A stretch of DNA of 64,000 nucleotides from Rhodanobacteraceae bacterium. Its GTDB lineage: Bacteria; Pseudomonadota; Gammaproteobacteria; Xanthomonadales; Rhodanobacteraceae. The notes under the pieces were generated by a model. It ran no database searches. It was given only the letters and a program-made list of their open reading frames with translations, and had not been told where the DNA came from. Location of the stretch: assembly GCA_004299555.1 (NCBI GenBank), contig SCQU01000002.1, forward strand, positions 34,051-98,050. Reading direction: 5' to 3'. The translations under genes and the position numbers were made by a program. Below, in pieces: positions 35,875 to 45,515 of the stretch; position 1 is the first letter of the stretch; every line of letters starts with the position of its first letter.

Positions 35875-36449
35875 CCCCCGTTACGCTTGAGAGTGAAGAC
35901 GTCCGGCTGGAACGGCTGACGCTGGATCATGTTGCCGGACTGGAACGCGCCGCGGCCGATGGCGAACTGTGGAACCTGCGCGTGGCCCACGTGCCCCCAC
36001 CGGGCGGGATGCGGGCGTACGTCGAGAAGGCACTTGCGATGCAGGCCGGGGGTGATTCACTGCCGTTTGCCGTGTGCGACCGACACGATGGCGCCATCGT
36101 TGGCGCGACTCGCTACTACGATTTCGTCGGCGAGGTGCCGCGCATCACGATCGGCCACACCTGGTACGCGGTCAGCCGCCAGCACACCCACATCAACACC
36201 GCGTGCAAATTGTTGTTGCTCGACCATGCTTTCGGCGCACTCGCTTGCGCGGCGGTGGTATGGATGACCGATGTTTTGAATGTGCGTTCGCAGCACGCGA
36301 TTGAGCGCCTGGGCGCGCACCGCGATGGCGTGCTGCGCGCACACACATTGCGCCGCGATGGCAGCATTCGCGATACGGTCGCGTATTCCCTGCTGGCGGC
36401 GGAGTGGCCGGCGGCGCGGGTAGCGCTGGCGGCGAAACTGGCGCGGTGA
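35871..36449 (+). CDS. GNAT acetyltransferase, RimJ/RimL-like
   Basis: This 192-residue protein fits the RimJ/RimL-like GNAT subgroup: VRLERLTLDHVAGL at the N-terminus, YYDFVGEVPRITIGHTWYA in the core, and MTDVLNVRSQHAIERLGAHRDGVLR as motif B. These enzymes acetylate protein N-termini or small molecules, and the target here is unknown. It is coupled to the YdcH gene and converges on plsB. Confidence 0.85.
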   Translation: MTPVTLESEDVRLERLTLDHVAGLERAAADGELWNLRVAHVPPPGGMRAYVEKALAMQAGGDSLPFAVCDRHDGAIVGATRYYDFVGEVPRITIGHTWYAVSRQHTHINTACKLLLLDHAFGALACAAVVWMTDVLNVRSQHAIERLGAHRDGVLRAHTLRRDGSIRDTVAYSLLAAEWPAARVALAAKLAR

Positions 36450-36470
36450 CGTTGCCTCGATGCGGGCCCC

Positions 36471-38999
36471 TCAGCCCGCGGCCGGCGGCGCCTCGCCAGC
36501 GTCGCCCGCCACCACGTCGGGCGTGATCTTCATGATCGACTGCCGCACCTCGCGCGCCAGGATCAGCCGCGCATCGCGTGCGACGTCCGCGAGCACCGCG
36601 TCAAATTCCAGCTTGCCGTTGGCGTCGGCCCAGACGATGTGGCGCTCACGCAGCTGGTGGATGAAGCCGCGGAACAGACTTTTGTCGAAAAACTCTGGCG
36701 CGCTGTGCTGGTACAGCAGTGACAAGCGCTGGGCGGCGAGCTGGCACAGGTTTTCCAGCTGTCCGGCGGAGAGCGTGTGCGGGCCGTTTTTCACCAGCGC
36801 CGCGATGGCGATGTAATAACGTTCGAACGCTTGCAACAGGCACTGGGCCAGCAGCCGCAGCTGGTAGGCGTCGTCCTCGCGGCCGGCCGCGAGGTGCAGG
36901 GGGCGCTCGCCGCCGCCGGCGAGCAGGCCGCGGGCGACCAGGAAGTCGATGAGGCTTTCAATCCGCGCGGAAAAGCCCTCGGCGTCCCAGGGCAGGAACA
37001 GTTCGGACTGGATGAACGGGTACACGGCGCGCCCGAGCCGCGTCACCGTGCTGCGGGCGATGCGGCGGTTGTTGATGAAGCAGCAGGCCACCCACGCGCC
37101 GGCCGCAAACAGGTGCAGCACATTGTTGCGGAAATAGGACAGCAGCACCGCGCGTTCGCCCTCCACCGCAAGCACGTCGCCCAGCGGGTGCGCGATGCGC
37201 TGGATCCAGCCCATGTGCTCGGCGTAGGCAATGATGTCGGCCGGTGCCATCGGCGTGACCGTCGTGCGTTCCGAATAGGGCAGCTCGGTCAGGATGGCCT
37301 TCATCAATTCCAGCTGCGCCAGCAGGTCGGCTTCCGCCAGCGCGTGGCGCGGCGCGGCGAGGATCGCCACCGCAACAAGGTTGATCGGATTGACGTCGGC
37401 GGTACGGTTGATTTCAATCTGGATCCGCTCGCCAAGCGCGTCGGTTGCACGTGACAGCCACTCCGGCCTGGCGTCGCTGCCGGTCGCGTCGCGCCACGCA
37501 GGTTCGATCGCATCCAGCAGCGGATCCAGCAGGATCGGCTCGCCGAAACTCAGCGTGACGCGGCCGTAATGCTGACGCAGCACGCGCAGGCCGCGCAGCA
37601 GCCCCAGCCAGGATTCCTTGGCCTTTTTTTGCCCGGACAGTTCGCCGATGTAGGAGCGGCCTTCCATCAGCTTCTCGTAGCCGATGTAGACCGGCTGGAA
37701 CAGGATCGGGCGCCGCGGGGCGCGCAGGAACGCGCGTACCGTCATGGTCAGCACGCCAAAGTGCGGCGCCAGCAGGCGGCCGGTGCGCGAGCGGGTGCCT
37801 TCGATGAAATATTCAATGGGCACGCCGCGCTCGATCAACTGGGCCATGTATTCCTTGAACACCACGGCATACAGGGCGTTGCCCTTGAAGCTGCGGCGCA
37901 GGAAGAACGCGCCGCCGCGGCGCAGGAGCGGGCCGAGCACCGGCAGGTTGAGGTTGACGCCGGCGGCAATGTGCGGCACCACGACGCCGCTCTGGTGCAA
38001 CTGGAAAGACATCAGCACATAGTCGGCGTGGCTGCGGTGGCACGGAACATAGATCACCTCGTGGCCGGGTGCGTTCGCCCGCAGCGTATCGAAGTGATGC
38101 ATCTGGATGCCGTCGTAGAGCTTGTTCCAGAAGTTGGCGAGCAGGAACGTCACCGAACGCACGAAGGGCGGCGAGTAGTCGGCGGCGATTTCGCGCACCA
38201 GCTTTTGTGCCTCCGCCCGGGCGCGGGCATAGGAGGTGTGGTCCTTGGCCGCGTGCGCGGCAATGGCAAGGCGCACGCTTTCGGCGTTCAGTACCGAGTC
38301 CACCACCGTGTGGCGGTGCGACAGGTCGGGGCCGATGACGGCGGTGCGTACGCGGCGGAAGTGGACGCGCAGGACGCGCGCGAGCTTGCGCTGCAGGCGT
38401 TCGATGCGCTCGCCGGCGGATTCCTCGCGCAGGCCGGCCAGCGAAATCGGGGGCGAAAAGCGCACGATGGTGTCGCGCCCGTTGAGCAGCAGCGCGAGCA
38501 GGCGGCGAAAATGGCCGACCACTGCCCAGTTTTCGGAAAACAGCACACTGAACCAGCCGGACTGCCGATTCGGCGCGCGGCCGACGTAGATCGCGACCGG
38601 CATCAGCTGCACGTTGCGTTCCGGCGCGACTTCCAGCATCCGCAGCAATTGCAGGATGGCGCCGCGGGCTGCGTGATCGCGTCCGCGCCGCGACAGCCAG
38701 CCACCGGTGCCGCGCATCGCAAACAGCGCATGCCGGCGCCGGCCAAACCCGGGAATCGTGGTCAGCGGGCTGGGCAAACCAGCCTCGCGGCAGGCGCGTT
38801 CAAGGATCAGGTTGTCCGAGAAGCCGTTGCGCTCGATGACGTAGATCACCGGTGTGTCGGGTGCGAGCAGCGTGACCGGCTCGGCCGGGTCGCGCTTGAT
38901 CCTGACCCACGGCCCGAGCACGCCGCCCCACAGTGCGCGCCACCAGCCGGCGTGCACGAGCGTCTCGGGCGACAGCGTTGAAGCCATTACCAGTGCCAT
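36471..38999 (-). CDS. plsB: Glycerol-3-phosphate 1-O-acyltransferase
   Basis: This 842-residue membrane-associated enzyme acylates position 1 of glycerol-3-phosphate, the first step of phospholipid synthesis. The acyltransferase blocks are clear: HRSHADYVLMS (HX4D catalytic), GGAFFLRRSF, and FIEGTRSRTGRLL for glycerol-3-phosphate binding. It is somewhat longer than E. coli PlsB (about 807). ATG 38999 or 38987 may be used. The gene upstream is a lipoprotein on the same strand, 142 bases away. Confidence 0.94.
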   Translation of the reverse strand: MALVMASTLSPETLVHAGWWRALWGGVLGPWVRIKRDPAEPVTLLAPDTPVIYVIERNGFSDNLILERACREAGLPSPLTTIPGFGRRRHALFAMRGTGGWLSRRGRDHAARGAILQLLRMLEVAPERNVQLMPVAIYVGRAPNRQSGWFSVLFSENWAVVGHFRRLLALLLNGRDTIVRFSPPISLAGLREESAGERIERLQRKLARVLRVHFRRVRTAVIGPDLSHRHTVVDSVLNAESVRLAIAAHAAKDHTSYARARAEAQKLVREIAADYSPPFVRSVTFLLANFWNKLYDGIQMHHFDTLRANAPGHEVIYVPCHRSHADYVLMSFQLHQSGVVVPHIAAGVNLNLPVLGPLLRRGGAFFLRRSFKGNALYAVVFKEYMAQLIERGVPIEYFIEGTRSRTGRLLAPHFGVLTMTVRAFLRAPRRPILFQPVYIGYEKLMEGRSYIGELSGQKKAKESWLGLLRGLRVLRQHYGRVTLSFGEPILLDPLLDAIEPAWRDATGSDARPEWLSRATDALGERIQIEINRTADVNPINLVAVAILAAPRHALAEADLLAQLELMKAILTELPYSERTTVTPMAPADIIAYAEHMGWIQRIAHPLGDVLAVEGERAVLLSYFRNNVLHLFAAGAWVACCFINNRRIARSTVTRLGRAVYPFIQSELFLPWDAEGFSARIESLIDFLVARGLLAGGGERPLHLAAGREDDAYQLRLLAQCLLQAFERYYIAIAALVKNGPHTLSAGQLENLCQLAAQRLSLLYQHSAPEFFDKSLFRGFIHQLRERHIVWADANGKLEFDAVLADVARDARLILAREVRQSIMKITPDVVAGDAGEAPPAAG

Positions 39000-39141
39000 G
39001 GGGTGGGGGTAGCGGGGCGGGCGGGAAAAGACGGCTGGCGATTTTCCCACACTCGTGCAAAATCCTCGTAAAGCGGCGGGGGTACCCGGCCGCGCGTCCG
39101 TGGTCGGCGCGCGCGCGGCTGCGCCATCTGGTCGCGGCAGA

Positions 39142-40122
39142 TCACGGTGAGCTGGCGGGCGCCGCGGGTGCTGTACGCGTACGCGCGGACGCCGGCAGGG
39201 CAGCGCTACCCGCGCCCGCGGGTGCAACGGTCGTGGCAGCCGGCGCCGGGTGTGCCTTGGCCCAGGCGTCGAGCAGCGCCGCGTCGTACCAGTGGCCGGC
39301 CTGTTTCACCATTGGCCAGCCGCCGCTGAGCCGCTGGCCGGCGATCTTCAGGCCGAGTTTGACCGTGGCGTTCGTGCCGTCGTTGGTGACGACACTGATG
39401 TCCGCGTCGGCAAGGCTCCTGGCCAGGTCGAGCCCGTAGACGTTGAGGACGCTTTCAAGGCCGCGCCAGATCAGGCCGTAATCCTTCATCGTGGTGGCGT
39501 AGTCAAGGGTGCGCCACTGCGCCAGCGTCTGGACGTGCAGGCTGCGCGCGGTGGTGCAAATGATCGCGATGGCCTTTCGGGCCTGCTTGGGGTGGCTGAA
39601 GTCGGTGGTTTGGGCCCAGGTGGCCGCGGCGTTCAATGTCTGCAGGGCCAGGCTGCGCTGTACCGGGCCCAGCTGCGGTGAATTGGCGATCACCTGCCGG
39701 CCCGCGGCCTCGAGAATGCTGCCCGCGATCGGCAGCGCGTTGTGTCCGCCTTTAAGGGTGGCCAGCGTCGGCTCCGCGCGCTTCAGCAGCGCCGCCTCGG
39801 CGTCCGGTGCGGTCAGCTGCTGCATGATGGCGGCAAATTGCTGCTGCTGGTCGGCCGTCGCCGCGACCGGATGTGCGTGGGCGGCACTCCACTCTCGGCG
39901 CCACTGCGCATAGGCAGCCGGTGGCAGGCGATTTTGCATCAGGCCATCGAAATCACCCGCTGCCGTCAGCCGCAGGTTGGTCGCGACGGCCTTTTCGGGT
40001 GTCGCATTGCTGGGTGGTGGCGGTGCGTGCTGGCAGGCGGCGAGCGCGAGCGCCGCGGTGCAGGCCACGGCACGCGCGAGGCGGCGCCGGAACACGGTGC
40101 CGTGAAGGGGTCCGGTGGGCAT
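39142..40122 (-). CDS. Lipoprotein of unknown function
   Basis: I do not recognise a family for this 326-residue protein. It has a twin-Arg-rich N-terminus and a lipobox (ALALAAC) at about residue 30, so it should be lipid-anchored. Helical sequence follows, then a DISVVTNDGTNATVKLGLKI beta segment and an Ala/Pro-rich tail. The C-terminal GHWYDAALLDAW resembles domains that measure ligand or bind peptides, but this is not specific. It lies between pyrF and plsB on the same strand, and the start follows pyrF by 38 bases. Confidence 0.7.
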   Translation of the reverse strand: MPTGPLHGTVFRRRLARAVACTAALALAACQHAPPPPSNATPEKAVATNLRLTAAGDFDGLMQNRLPPAAYAQWRREWSAAHAHPVAATADQQQQFAAIMQQLTAPDAEAALLKRAEPTLATLKGGHNALPIAGSILEAAGRQVIANSPQLGPVQRSLALQTLNAAATWAQTTDFSHPKQARKAIAIICTTARSLHVQTLAQWRTLDYATTMKDYGLIWRGLESVLNVYGLDLARSLADADISVVTNDGTNATVKLGLKIAGQRLSGGWPMVKQAGHWYDAALLDAWAKAHPAPAATTVAPAGAGSAALPASARTRTAPAAPASSP

Positions 40123-40160
40123 GGGCCGGAGTGTGGCGAGGGCGCGGCGCCAGTGCAAGT

Positions 40161-40874
40161 TCAGGCGGTGGCCTGCTCGATCTGCCGCACGATGGCGGCG
40201 GCCGTGGCGGCGGGGTCGGGCGCGTTGCGGATGGGGCGGCCGACCACGATGTAATCGGCCCCGTGCGCGAATGCGGTCGGCACGTCCACGGTACGCTTCT
40301 GGTCGTCGCCCGCGTGTACCGCCGGGCGAATCCCCGGGCACACGGTGAGAAGATCCGGCCCCAGTGCGGCGCGCAGGCGCGGCAGATCCGCGCCTGAGCA
40401 GACGACGCCGTCCACCCCCGCCGCCCGTGCGACCCGCGCGCGCCGGATGACGACGTCGGCGGGCTCGCCGACGACTCCAAGCGCGGCAAGATCCCGGGCA
40501 TCGTTGCTGGTCAGGACGGTCACCGCGAGCAGCTGCAGCGAACCCTTTTCCGCCACGGCGGCTTCCAGCATCGAGCGACTGTCGCAGTGGAGCGTGGCAA
40601 AGGTGATGGGGCGTTTGGCCAGTCCGCGCACGGCACCCGCGACGGTGGCGGGCACGTCATGGAGCTTGAGGTCGGCGAAGATTTTCTTGCCGCGTGCGGC
40701 CAGCGCGTCCAGCACCCGGAAATAGTCCCCGCCGCTCAGGAGTTCCAGCCCGATCTTGTAAAACGCCACGGTGTCGCCCAGGCGTTCCACCCACGCCACC
40801 GCGGCGGCGAGGTCGGGGACGTCCAGCGCAACGATCAGGCGCTCGCGCGCGGGGATGGGAGGGCGGGTGTGCAT
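40161..40874 (-). CDS. pyrF: Orotidine 5'-phosphate decarboxylase
   Basis: This 237-residue enzyme makes UMP from OMP, the last step of de novo pyrimidine synthesis. It has the active-site block FADLKLHDVPATV with the Lys-x-x-Asp pair, an N-terminal IVALDVP and the VVGRPI phosphate-binding loop. It is divergent from the PerM-family gene by 108 bases. Confidence 0.96.
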   Translation of the reverse strand: MHTRPPIPARERLIVALDVPDLAAAVAWVERLGDTVAFYKIGLELLSGGDYFRVLDALAARGKKIFADLKLHDVPATVAGAVRGLAKRPITFATLHCDSRSMLEAAVAEKGSLQLLAVTVLTSNDARDLAALGVVGEPADVVIRRARVARAAGVDGVVCSGADLPRLRAALGPDLLTVCPGIRPAVHAGDDQKRTVDVPTAFAHGADYIVVGRPIRNAPDPAATAAAIVRQIEQATA

Positions 40875-40982
40875 GGTTGCATCCGGTGGCGCAATCGCGG
40901 CATTTTAACCGCGCCGCCGGTTCGCTTGGCGGCGCAATGGCTCGGATGCAAGGATCGACGCGATCTGCCAGACTCGCCGCGC

Positions 40983-42011
40983 ATGAACGACCCCCTGCGA
41001 CTGCCGGCCGGCGTTGCCCGCTACACCGCGGTCGCCAGCTACCTGGCGGCGGCCACCGCGCTGCTGTTGGTCATGTTCCTGCACCTGTTGCCGGCGCTGA
41101 TCGCGGGGCTTCTGGTGTACGCGGTGGTGGATGCGCTGGCGCCGCTGCTGGAGCGCCGCTGGCCGGGCGGCTGGGCCCGGCAACTGGTGGTCGGGGTGCT
41201 CGCGGTGGTGGTTGCGGGCCTGCTGGCGCTGCTGATTTTCGCTGCGGTGGCGTTTTTCCGCGCGGAACTCGGCGATCCCGACACGCTGTTTGATCGCCTG
41301 ATGCCGATGACCGACCGCGCGCGGACCCAGCTGCCGGCGTGGATCGTGGCGTACCTTCCGGTCAGCGCCGAGGACTTCCGTTATTCCGCGACCCAGCTGG
41401 CGCGCGCGCACGCGGCGCAACTGCAGGTGGCCGGCCGCGAAACCGTGCATGTATTCGGACGCATCCTGGTCGGTCTGGCGCTGGGCGCCCTGGTCGCGCT
41501 GACCCACGGGCGCAGGGACGACGCGGCCGGCCCGCTGCGGCGCGACCTCAGCGACCGCTGCACGCGCTTCACCCGCGCGTTCCACGACATTGTCTTCGCG
41601 CAGGCGCGCATTTCCGCACTGAACACCATCTTCACCGCCATTTTCCTGCTGGTCGTGCTGCCGCTCGCGGGGGTCCACCTGCCGCTGGCCAAGACCCTGA
41701 TCGCGATTACCTTCGTCGTCGGCCTGTTGCCGGTGGTCGGCAACCTCATCTCCAACACGCTGATCGTGATCGTGGCCTTGTCGGTGACGCTGTGGGCGGC
41801 ACTGGGTGCGCTGATTTTCCTGATCCTGATCCACAAGTTCGAATATTTTCTCAACGCGAAGATTGTCGGCCACCGGATCCACGCGCGGGCGTGGGAAATC
41901 CTTCTGGCCATGCTGGTGATGGAAGCCGCGTTTGGCCTGCCGGGGGTGGTGGCGGCGCCGATCTACTACGCATACCTCAAGGGCGAACTGGCGGCCATGC
42001 GCCTGCTCTGA
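40983..42011 (+). CDS. PerM/AI-2E transporter-family membrane protein
   Basis: This 342-residue permease has about seven membrane segments. The C-terminal conserved core of the AI-2E transporter family is seen in PLAGVHLPLAKTLIAITFVVGLLPVVGNLISN and FLNAKIVGHRIHARAWEILL, ending in a PIYYAYLKGEL tail. Members export diverse solutes or act as Na+/H+ antiporters, and the substrate is unknown. It precedes waaA by 79 bases on the same strand. Confidence 0.82.
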   Translation: MNDPLRLPAGVARYTAVASYLAAATALLLVMFLHLLPALIAGLLVYAVVDALAPLLERRWPGGWARQLVVGVLAVVVAGLLALLIFAAVAFFRAELGDPDTLFDRLMPMTDRARTQLPAWIVAYLPVSAEDFRYSATQLARAHAAQLQVAGRETVHVFGRILVGLALGALVALTHGRRDDAAGPLRRDLSDRCTRFTRAFHDIVFAQARISALNTIFTAIFLLVVLPLAGVHLPLAKTLIAITFVVGLLPVVGNLISNTLIVIVALSVTLWAALGALIFLILIHKFEYFLNAKIVGHRIHARAWEILLAMLVMEAAFGLPGVVAAPIYYAYLKGELAAMRLL

Positions 42012-42090
42012 CCGGAGGCCTGGCGGCCGCGCGTGCGGGCCGCGACGGCGCGAAAGTTATACTCGCCCGCGGTCGCCCTGGTTGCGCCTC

Positions 42091-43401
42091 ATGCTGCGAT
42101 TCATCTACACGGTTGCCATGTACATCGCCACTCCGCTCATCGTGTGGCGGCTGGCGCTGCGCGGCCTGCATTACCGCGGCTATTTCCGGCGCTGGCGCGA
42201 ACGCTTCGGGCGCTTTCCCGCGCCGCCGTTTGCCGACTGCGTGTGGGTACACGCGGTATCGGTGGGCGAGGTCAACGCGGCGCTGCCGCTGATCCAGGCG
42301 CTCATGCGCCGCTACGCACCGCATCCGGTGGTGGTCACCACGGTGACGCCGACGGGCTCCGAACGCGTACGCGAGCTGTTTGGCGACGCGGTGTTCCACG
42401 TTTACCTGCCCTATGACCTGCCGCGCGCGGTAGAGCGCTTCCTTGACCGTATCCACCCGATTTTGGCGGTGGTGCTGGAAACCGAAATCTGGCCGAACCT
42501 GTTCCACCAGTGCGGCCGGCGCGGGATTCCGCTTGCGGTGGTCAACGCCCGCCTGTCGGAGCGCTCCCTGCGCGGCTACCGGCCCATCCGGCCGCTGGTA
42601 CGCGGGGCGCTTGCCAATGTGGCACTCATTGCCGCGCAGTCGCACGCCGATGCACGGCGGTACCGCGCCCTGGGCGCGCCGCCCGCGCGGGTACACGTGT
42701 CCGGCAACCTCAAGTTTGATTTTCCATTGCCCAAGGGGGCGCGTCAGCGCGGCAGGGAGCTGCGGGAGGGATGGGGCGCGACGCGCCCGGTCTGGATCGC
42801 CGCCAGTACCCACGAGGGCGAGGAACTGGCGGTGCTGGAAGCGCACATCGCGGTGCTGGCGCGGGTACCCGACGCCCTGCTCTTGATCGCGCCGCGGCAT
42901 CCCGAACGTTTCCGCGCCATCGCGCATACGGCGCGCAACCTCGGTTTTGCGGTGGCGACCCACGGCGCGGGTGACGTCGATACCGAAACCCAGTGCCTCG
43001 TGATCGACGCCATGGGCGTCTTGATGCCCTATTTTGCGGCCGCGGACCTGGCCTTCGTGGCGGGATCGCTGGTGCCCGTCGGCGGCCACAACGTGCTGGA
43101 GCCGGCCGCGTTGTCCAAACCGGTGCTGGTCGGGCCCTACACGTTCAACTTCGAGGAAATCACCCGCAGCCTGATCAAGGATGGCGGCGCGCGCCGGGTA
43201 GCATCGGGCGGCCAGCTTGGCGCGGCGGTACTGGGATTGCTGTTGAACCCGGAGCGGCTGCAGCGCATGAGCCTGGCGGCACATAGCGTCTGTACCCGCG
43301 AGCGCGGCGCCGCGCGGCGCACCATGGTACTGCTGGGGCGGGCCGTGGCGCGCGCCCGCTATGCGCGCAGTTGCGACGCGGCTACAGCAACAGCGCGTTG
43401 A
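42091..43401 (+). CDS. waaA: 3-deoxy-D-manno-octulosonic acid transferase
   Basis: This 436-residue glycosyltransferase adds KDO to lipid A, starting the lipopolysaccharide core. It has an N-terminal membrane anchor (residues about 1-20), HAVSVGEVNAALPLIQ with the catalytic Glu region, ETEIWPNLF, and a C-terminal GGHNVLEPAALSKPVLVGP block that binds the CMP-KDO donor. ATG 42091 gives the standard start. Its last 20 bases overlap the 3' end of tolC on the opposite strand. Confidence 0.94.
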   Translation: MLRFIYTVAMYIATPLIVWRLALRGLHYRGYFRRWRERFGRFPAPPFADCVWVHAVSVGEVNAALPLIQALMRRYAPHPVVVTTVTPTGSERVRELFGDAVFHVYLPYDLPRAVERFLDRIHPILAVVLETEIWPNLFHQCGRRGIPLAVVNARLSERSLRGYRPIRPLVRGALANVALIAAQSHADARRYRALGAPPARVHVSGNLKFDFPLPKGARQRGRELREGWGATRPVWIAASTHEGEELAVLEAHIAVLARVPDALLLIAPRHPERFRAIAHTARNLGFAVATHGAGDVDTETQCLVIDAMGVLMPYFAAADLAFVAGSLVPVGGHNVLEPAALSKPVLVGPYTFNFEEITRSLIKDGGARRVASGGQLGAAVLGLLLNPERLQRMSLAAHSVCTRERGAARRTMVLLGRAVARARYARSCDAATATAR

Positions 43402-44815
43402 CCGCTTCGAGGTCTTTCACCGACAGCGTGCCGGCCGCGTACTTCAGGTTGAGCTGGTTGATCACCAAGGCGTGGCGCGCCTGCGAGTACGCGCTCAGTG
43501 CCGAGAAATAATTGCTCTGCGCGATCAGCAGGTTGACGATCGTCTGGGTGCCGATCTCGTAGCCGGCCTGGGTTGCGTCCAGCGCGGTCTTGGCCGAAGC
43601 CACCGCTGCCTTCTGCGCCTGGACCGAACTGATGCCCGCGGTGATCGCGTTGAACGCGTTGCGCGTGTTGCTGATGGTGGCGCGACGGTCCTGCTCCAGC
43701 AGGTCGCGTGACTGGTCGCGCTGGGCGATGGCCTGCTTCTCGCGTGCGATGATGCCGCCGCCCTGGAACAGCGGCACCGTCAGCACGAGGCCGACCGTGG
43801 TGTCGGTCGTGCGGTTGTCCGCGCGCAACACGCGCTGGAAACTGCCCGGCAACCCGGATGTGTTGACGTCGCTGGCGCCCGACCAGGACGGGTTTTGCGA
43901 GTAGGTGACGGAGGCTCCGAGACTCGGCAGGTGCGCGGAGTGCGCGGCGTTGACGTCATGTTGCGCCGATTGCAACTGGTCGCGCTGGGCCTGCAGGGTG
44001 GGATTGTTCGCCAGGGCGGTCTGGACCCAGTCTTCCATGTCGTCGGGCGTGGGCGCACTCATGGGCAGTTTGTCGGTCAGCACATCCAGCGCGCCGACGG
44101 GCCGGCCGGTGATCTGCGCCAGCGCCTGGCGATCGTTGAACGCGGTGTTCTTGGCGGCGATCACCTGCGCCAGTGCGGTGTCGTAGGAAGCCTTGGCATC
44201 GGCAACGTCGGTGATGGCGGCAAAACCGACGTCGTACTTGGCCTGCGCCTGGTCAAGTTGTTTTTTCAGCGAATCGGCGTTCGATTGCGCGAATTTCAGC
44301 TGGTCTTCGTCGGTCAGCACCGTGAAATACGCCTGTGCCACCCGCAGGATCAGGTCCTGCTGGGCCGCCGTGTACTGGGCTTCACTCGCGTTTGCGCTGG
44401 CCTTGCCGGCGCGCCACTGCTCGAACTCGCCGAGATTGAAAAGGGTCTGGTTGAGCGTCAGGGAATTGTTCCGCGAGCGTCCGCTCTGGTGGCTGCTGGT
44501 GCCATGGAAAACAGGCCCCGTGGGTGTGTCGAGCAATTGCGAATTGGAGTTGGTACCGTGTGAATCGCTGAATGTCGCGTTGCCGTTCAATTGCGGCAGC
44601 AACGGCGCGCGCGCGATCGCAGCCCCCGCCTGGCCGATGCGCTGCCCGGCTTCGGCCTGTTTCAGCACCGGGTCCGATGTGAGTGCCTGGCGGTACACGT
44701 CCATCAGGTTTTCGGCATGCGCGGTCGCGAGGTGCGCGCAGCCGAGCGCGGCGGCGATGGCGAGGGCGCAGGCCTTGACCGCGATGGGGTGGCGGGACGC
44801 GTTGTGTGAAGTCAT
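43382..44815 (-). CDS. tolC: TolC-family outer-membrane efflux protein
   Basis: This 477-residue protein has a signal peptide (about residues 1-33) and two outer-membrane efflux repeats with long helices, as in TolC. Examples are MDVYRQALTSDPVL, TLNQTLFNLGEFEQWRAGKASA and the second-repeat GLVLTVPLFQGGG. It should form the trimeric exit duct for multidrug and type I secretion systems. It is cotranscribed downstream of pcm (34-base gap) and shares a divergent control region with a TetR gene. Confidence 0.92.
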   Translation of the reverse strand: MTSHNASRHPIAVKACALAIAAALGCAHLATAHAENLMDVYRQALTSDPVLKQAEAGQRIGQAGAAIARAPLLPQLNGNATFSDSHGTNSNSQLLDTPTGPVFHGTSSHQSGRSRNNSLTLNQTLFNLGEFEQWRAGKASANASEAQYTAAQQDLILRVAQAYFTVLTDEDQLKFAQSNADSLKKQLDQAQAKYDVGFAAITDVADAKASYDTALAQVIAAKNTAFNDRQALAQITGRPVGALDVLTDKLPMSAPTPDDMEDWVQTALANNPTLQAQRDQLQSAQHDVNAAHSAHLPSLGASVTYSQNPSWSGASDVNTSGLPGSFQRVLRADNRTTDTTVGLVLTVPLFQGGGIIAREKQAIAQRDQSRDLLEQDRRATISNTRNAFNAITAGISSVQAQKAAVASAKTALDATQAGYEIGTQTIVNLLIAQSNYFSALSAYSQARHALVINQLNLKYAAGTLSVKDLEAVNALLL

Positions 44816-44849
44816 GCGGGGATTCCTTGCCGGGGCAGGCGTGCCCCGT

Positions 44850-45515
44850 TTACAGGTTGAAGGCACGCTCGGGTGCGGCGCCCGCGAGGTAGGGCACGTC
44901 GGTTTCAAACAGGCGGTCTTCGATCCAGCCGCCGTCGGGCGCGCGCTGCAGCAGCGTGGCCTGCATCGCGGGTGACCGGCCGCGGATGACGAACAACCGG
45001 CCCGCCGGGTGCAGCCATTCGGCGAACACGCGCGGGAGGGTCGCGACCGCGCCGGTCACGACGATCGCATCGAATGGTTGTGGCGGCGCGTAGCCGGCCA
45101 ACGCGTCGGCGTGCAGGCAGTCGACGTTGCCGATGGCGAGCGCCTGCAGGCGGCCGCGTGCGGCCGTGATGAATTCGGCGCGGTGGTCGATGCTGGTGAC
45201 GTGTCCGCACAGCTTCCCAAGGCACGCCGCGAAGTAGCCGGTACCGGTGCCTATCTCGAGGACGTGCTCGCCGGCGGCCGGCAGCACCGCTTGCAGGATG
45301 CGGCCCTCGACCACGGGTTTCAGCATGATTTCGTCATGGCCGATCGGCAGCATCACGTCGGCGTAGGCCAGCGCGGTGTATGCCTCGGGGACGAACGCGT
45401 CGCGCGGCAAGCTGGCCAGCACGTCGAGCACGCGGGCGTCGAGCACGTCCCAGGTACGCACCTGGTTCTCCACCATGTTTTGCCGCGCGGCGGCGAGTTC
45501 GAGATTCATGTTCAT
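44850..45515 (-). CDS. pcm: Protein-L-isoaspartate O-methyltransferase family protein
   Basis: This protein of about 221 residues has the PCMT motifs: DEIMLKPVVEGRILQ in the substrate loop, the SAM-binding VLEIGTGTGYFAACLG, and IVVTGAVATLP. The start is uncertain: TTG 45542, ATG 45527, 45515 and 45509 are in frame. I chose 45515 because it gives a typical MNMNLELAAARQNMVENQ start. In this subgroup the gene often sits before tolC, as here, and true isoaspartate repair is inferred from homology. Confidence 0.85.
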   Translation of the reverse strand: MNMNLELAAARQNMVENQVRTWDVLDARVLDVLASLPRDAFVPEAYTALAYADVMLPIGHDEIMLKPVVEGRILQAVLPAAGEHVLEIGTGTGYFAACLGKLCGHVTSIDHRAEFITAARGRLQALAIGNVDCLHADALAGYAPPQPFDAIVVTGAVATLPRVFAEWLHPAGRLFVIRGRSPAMQATLLQRAPDGGWIEDRLFETDVPYLAGAAPERAFNL

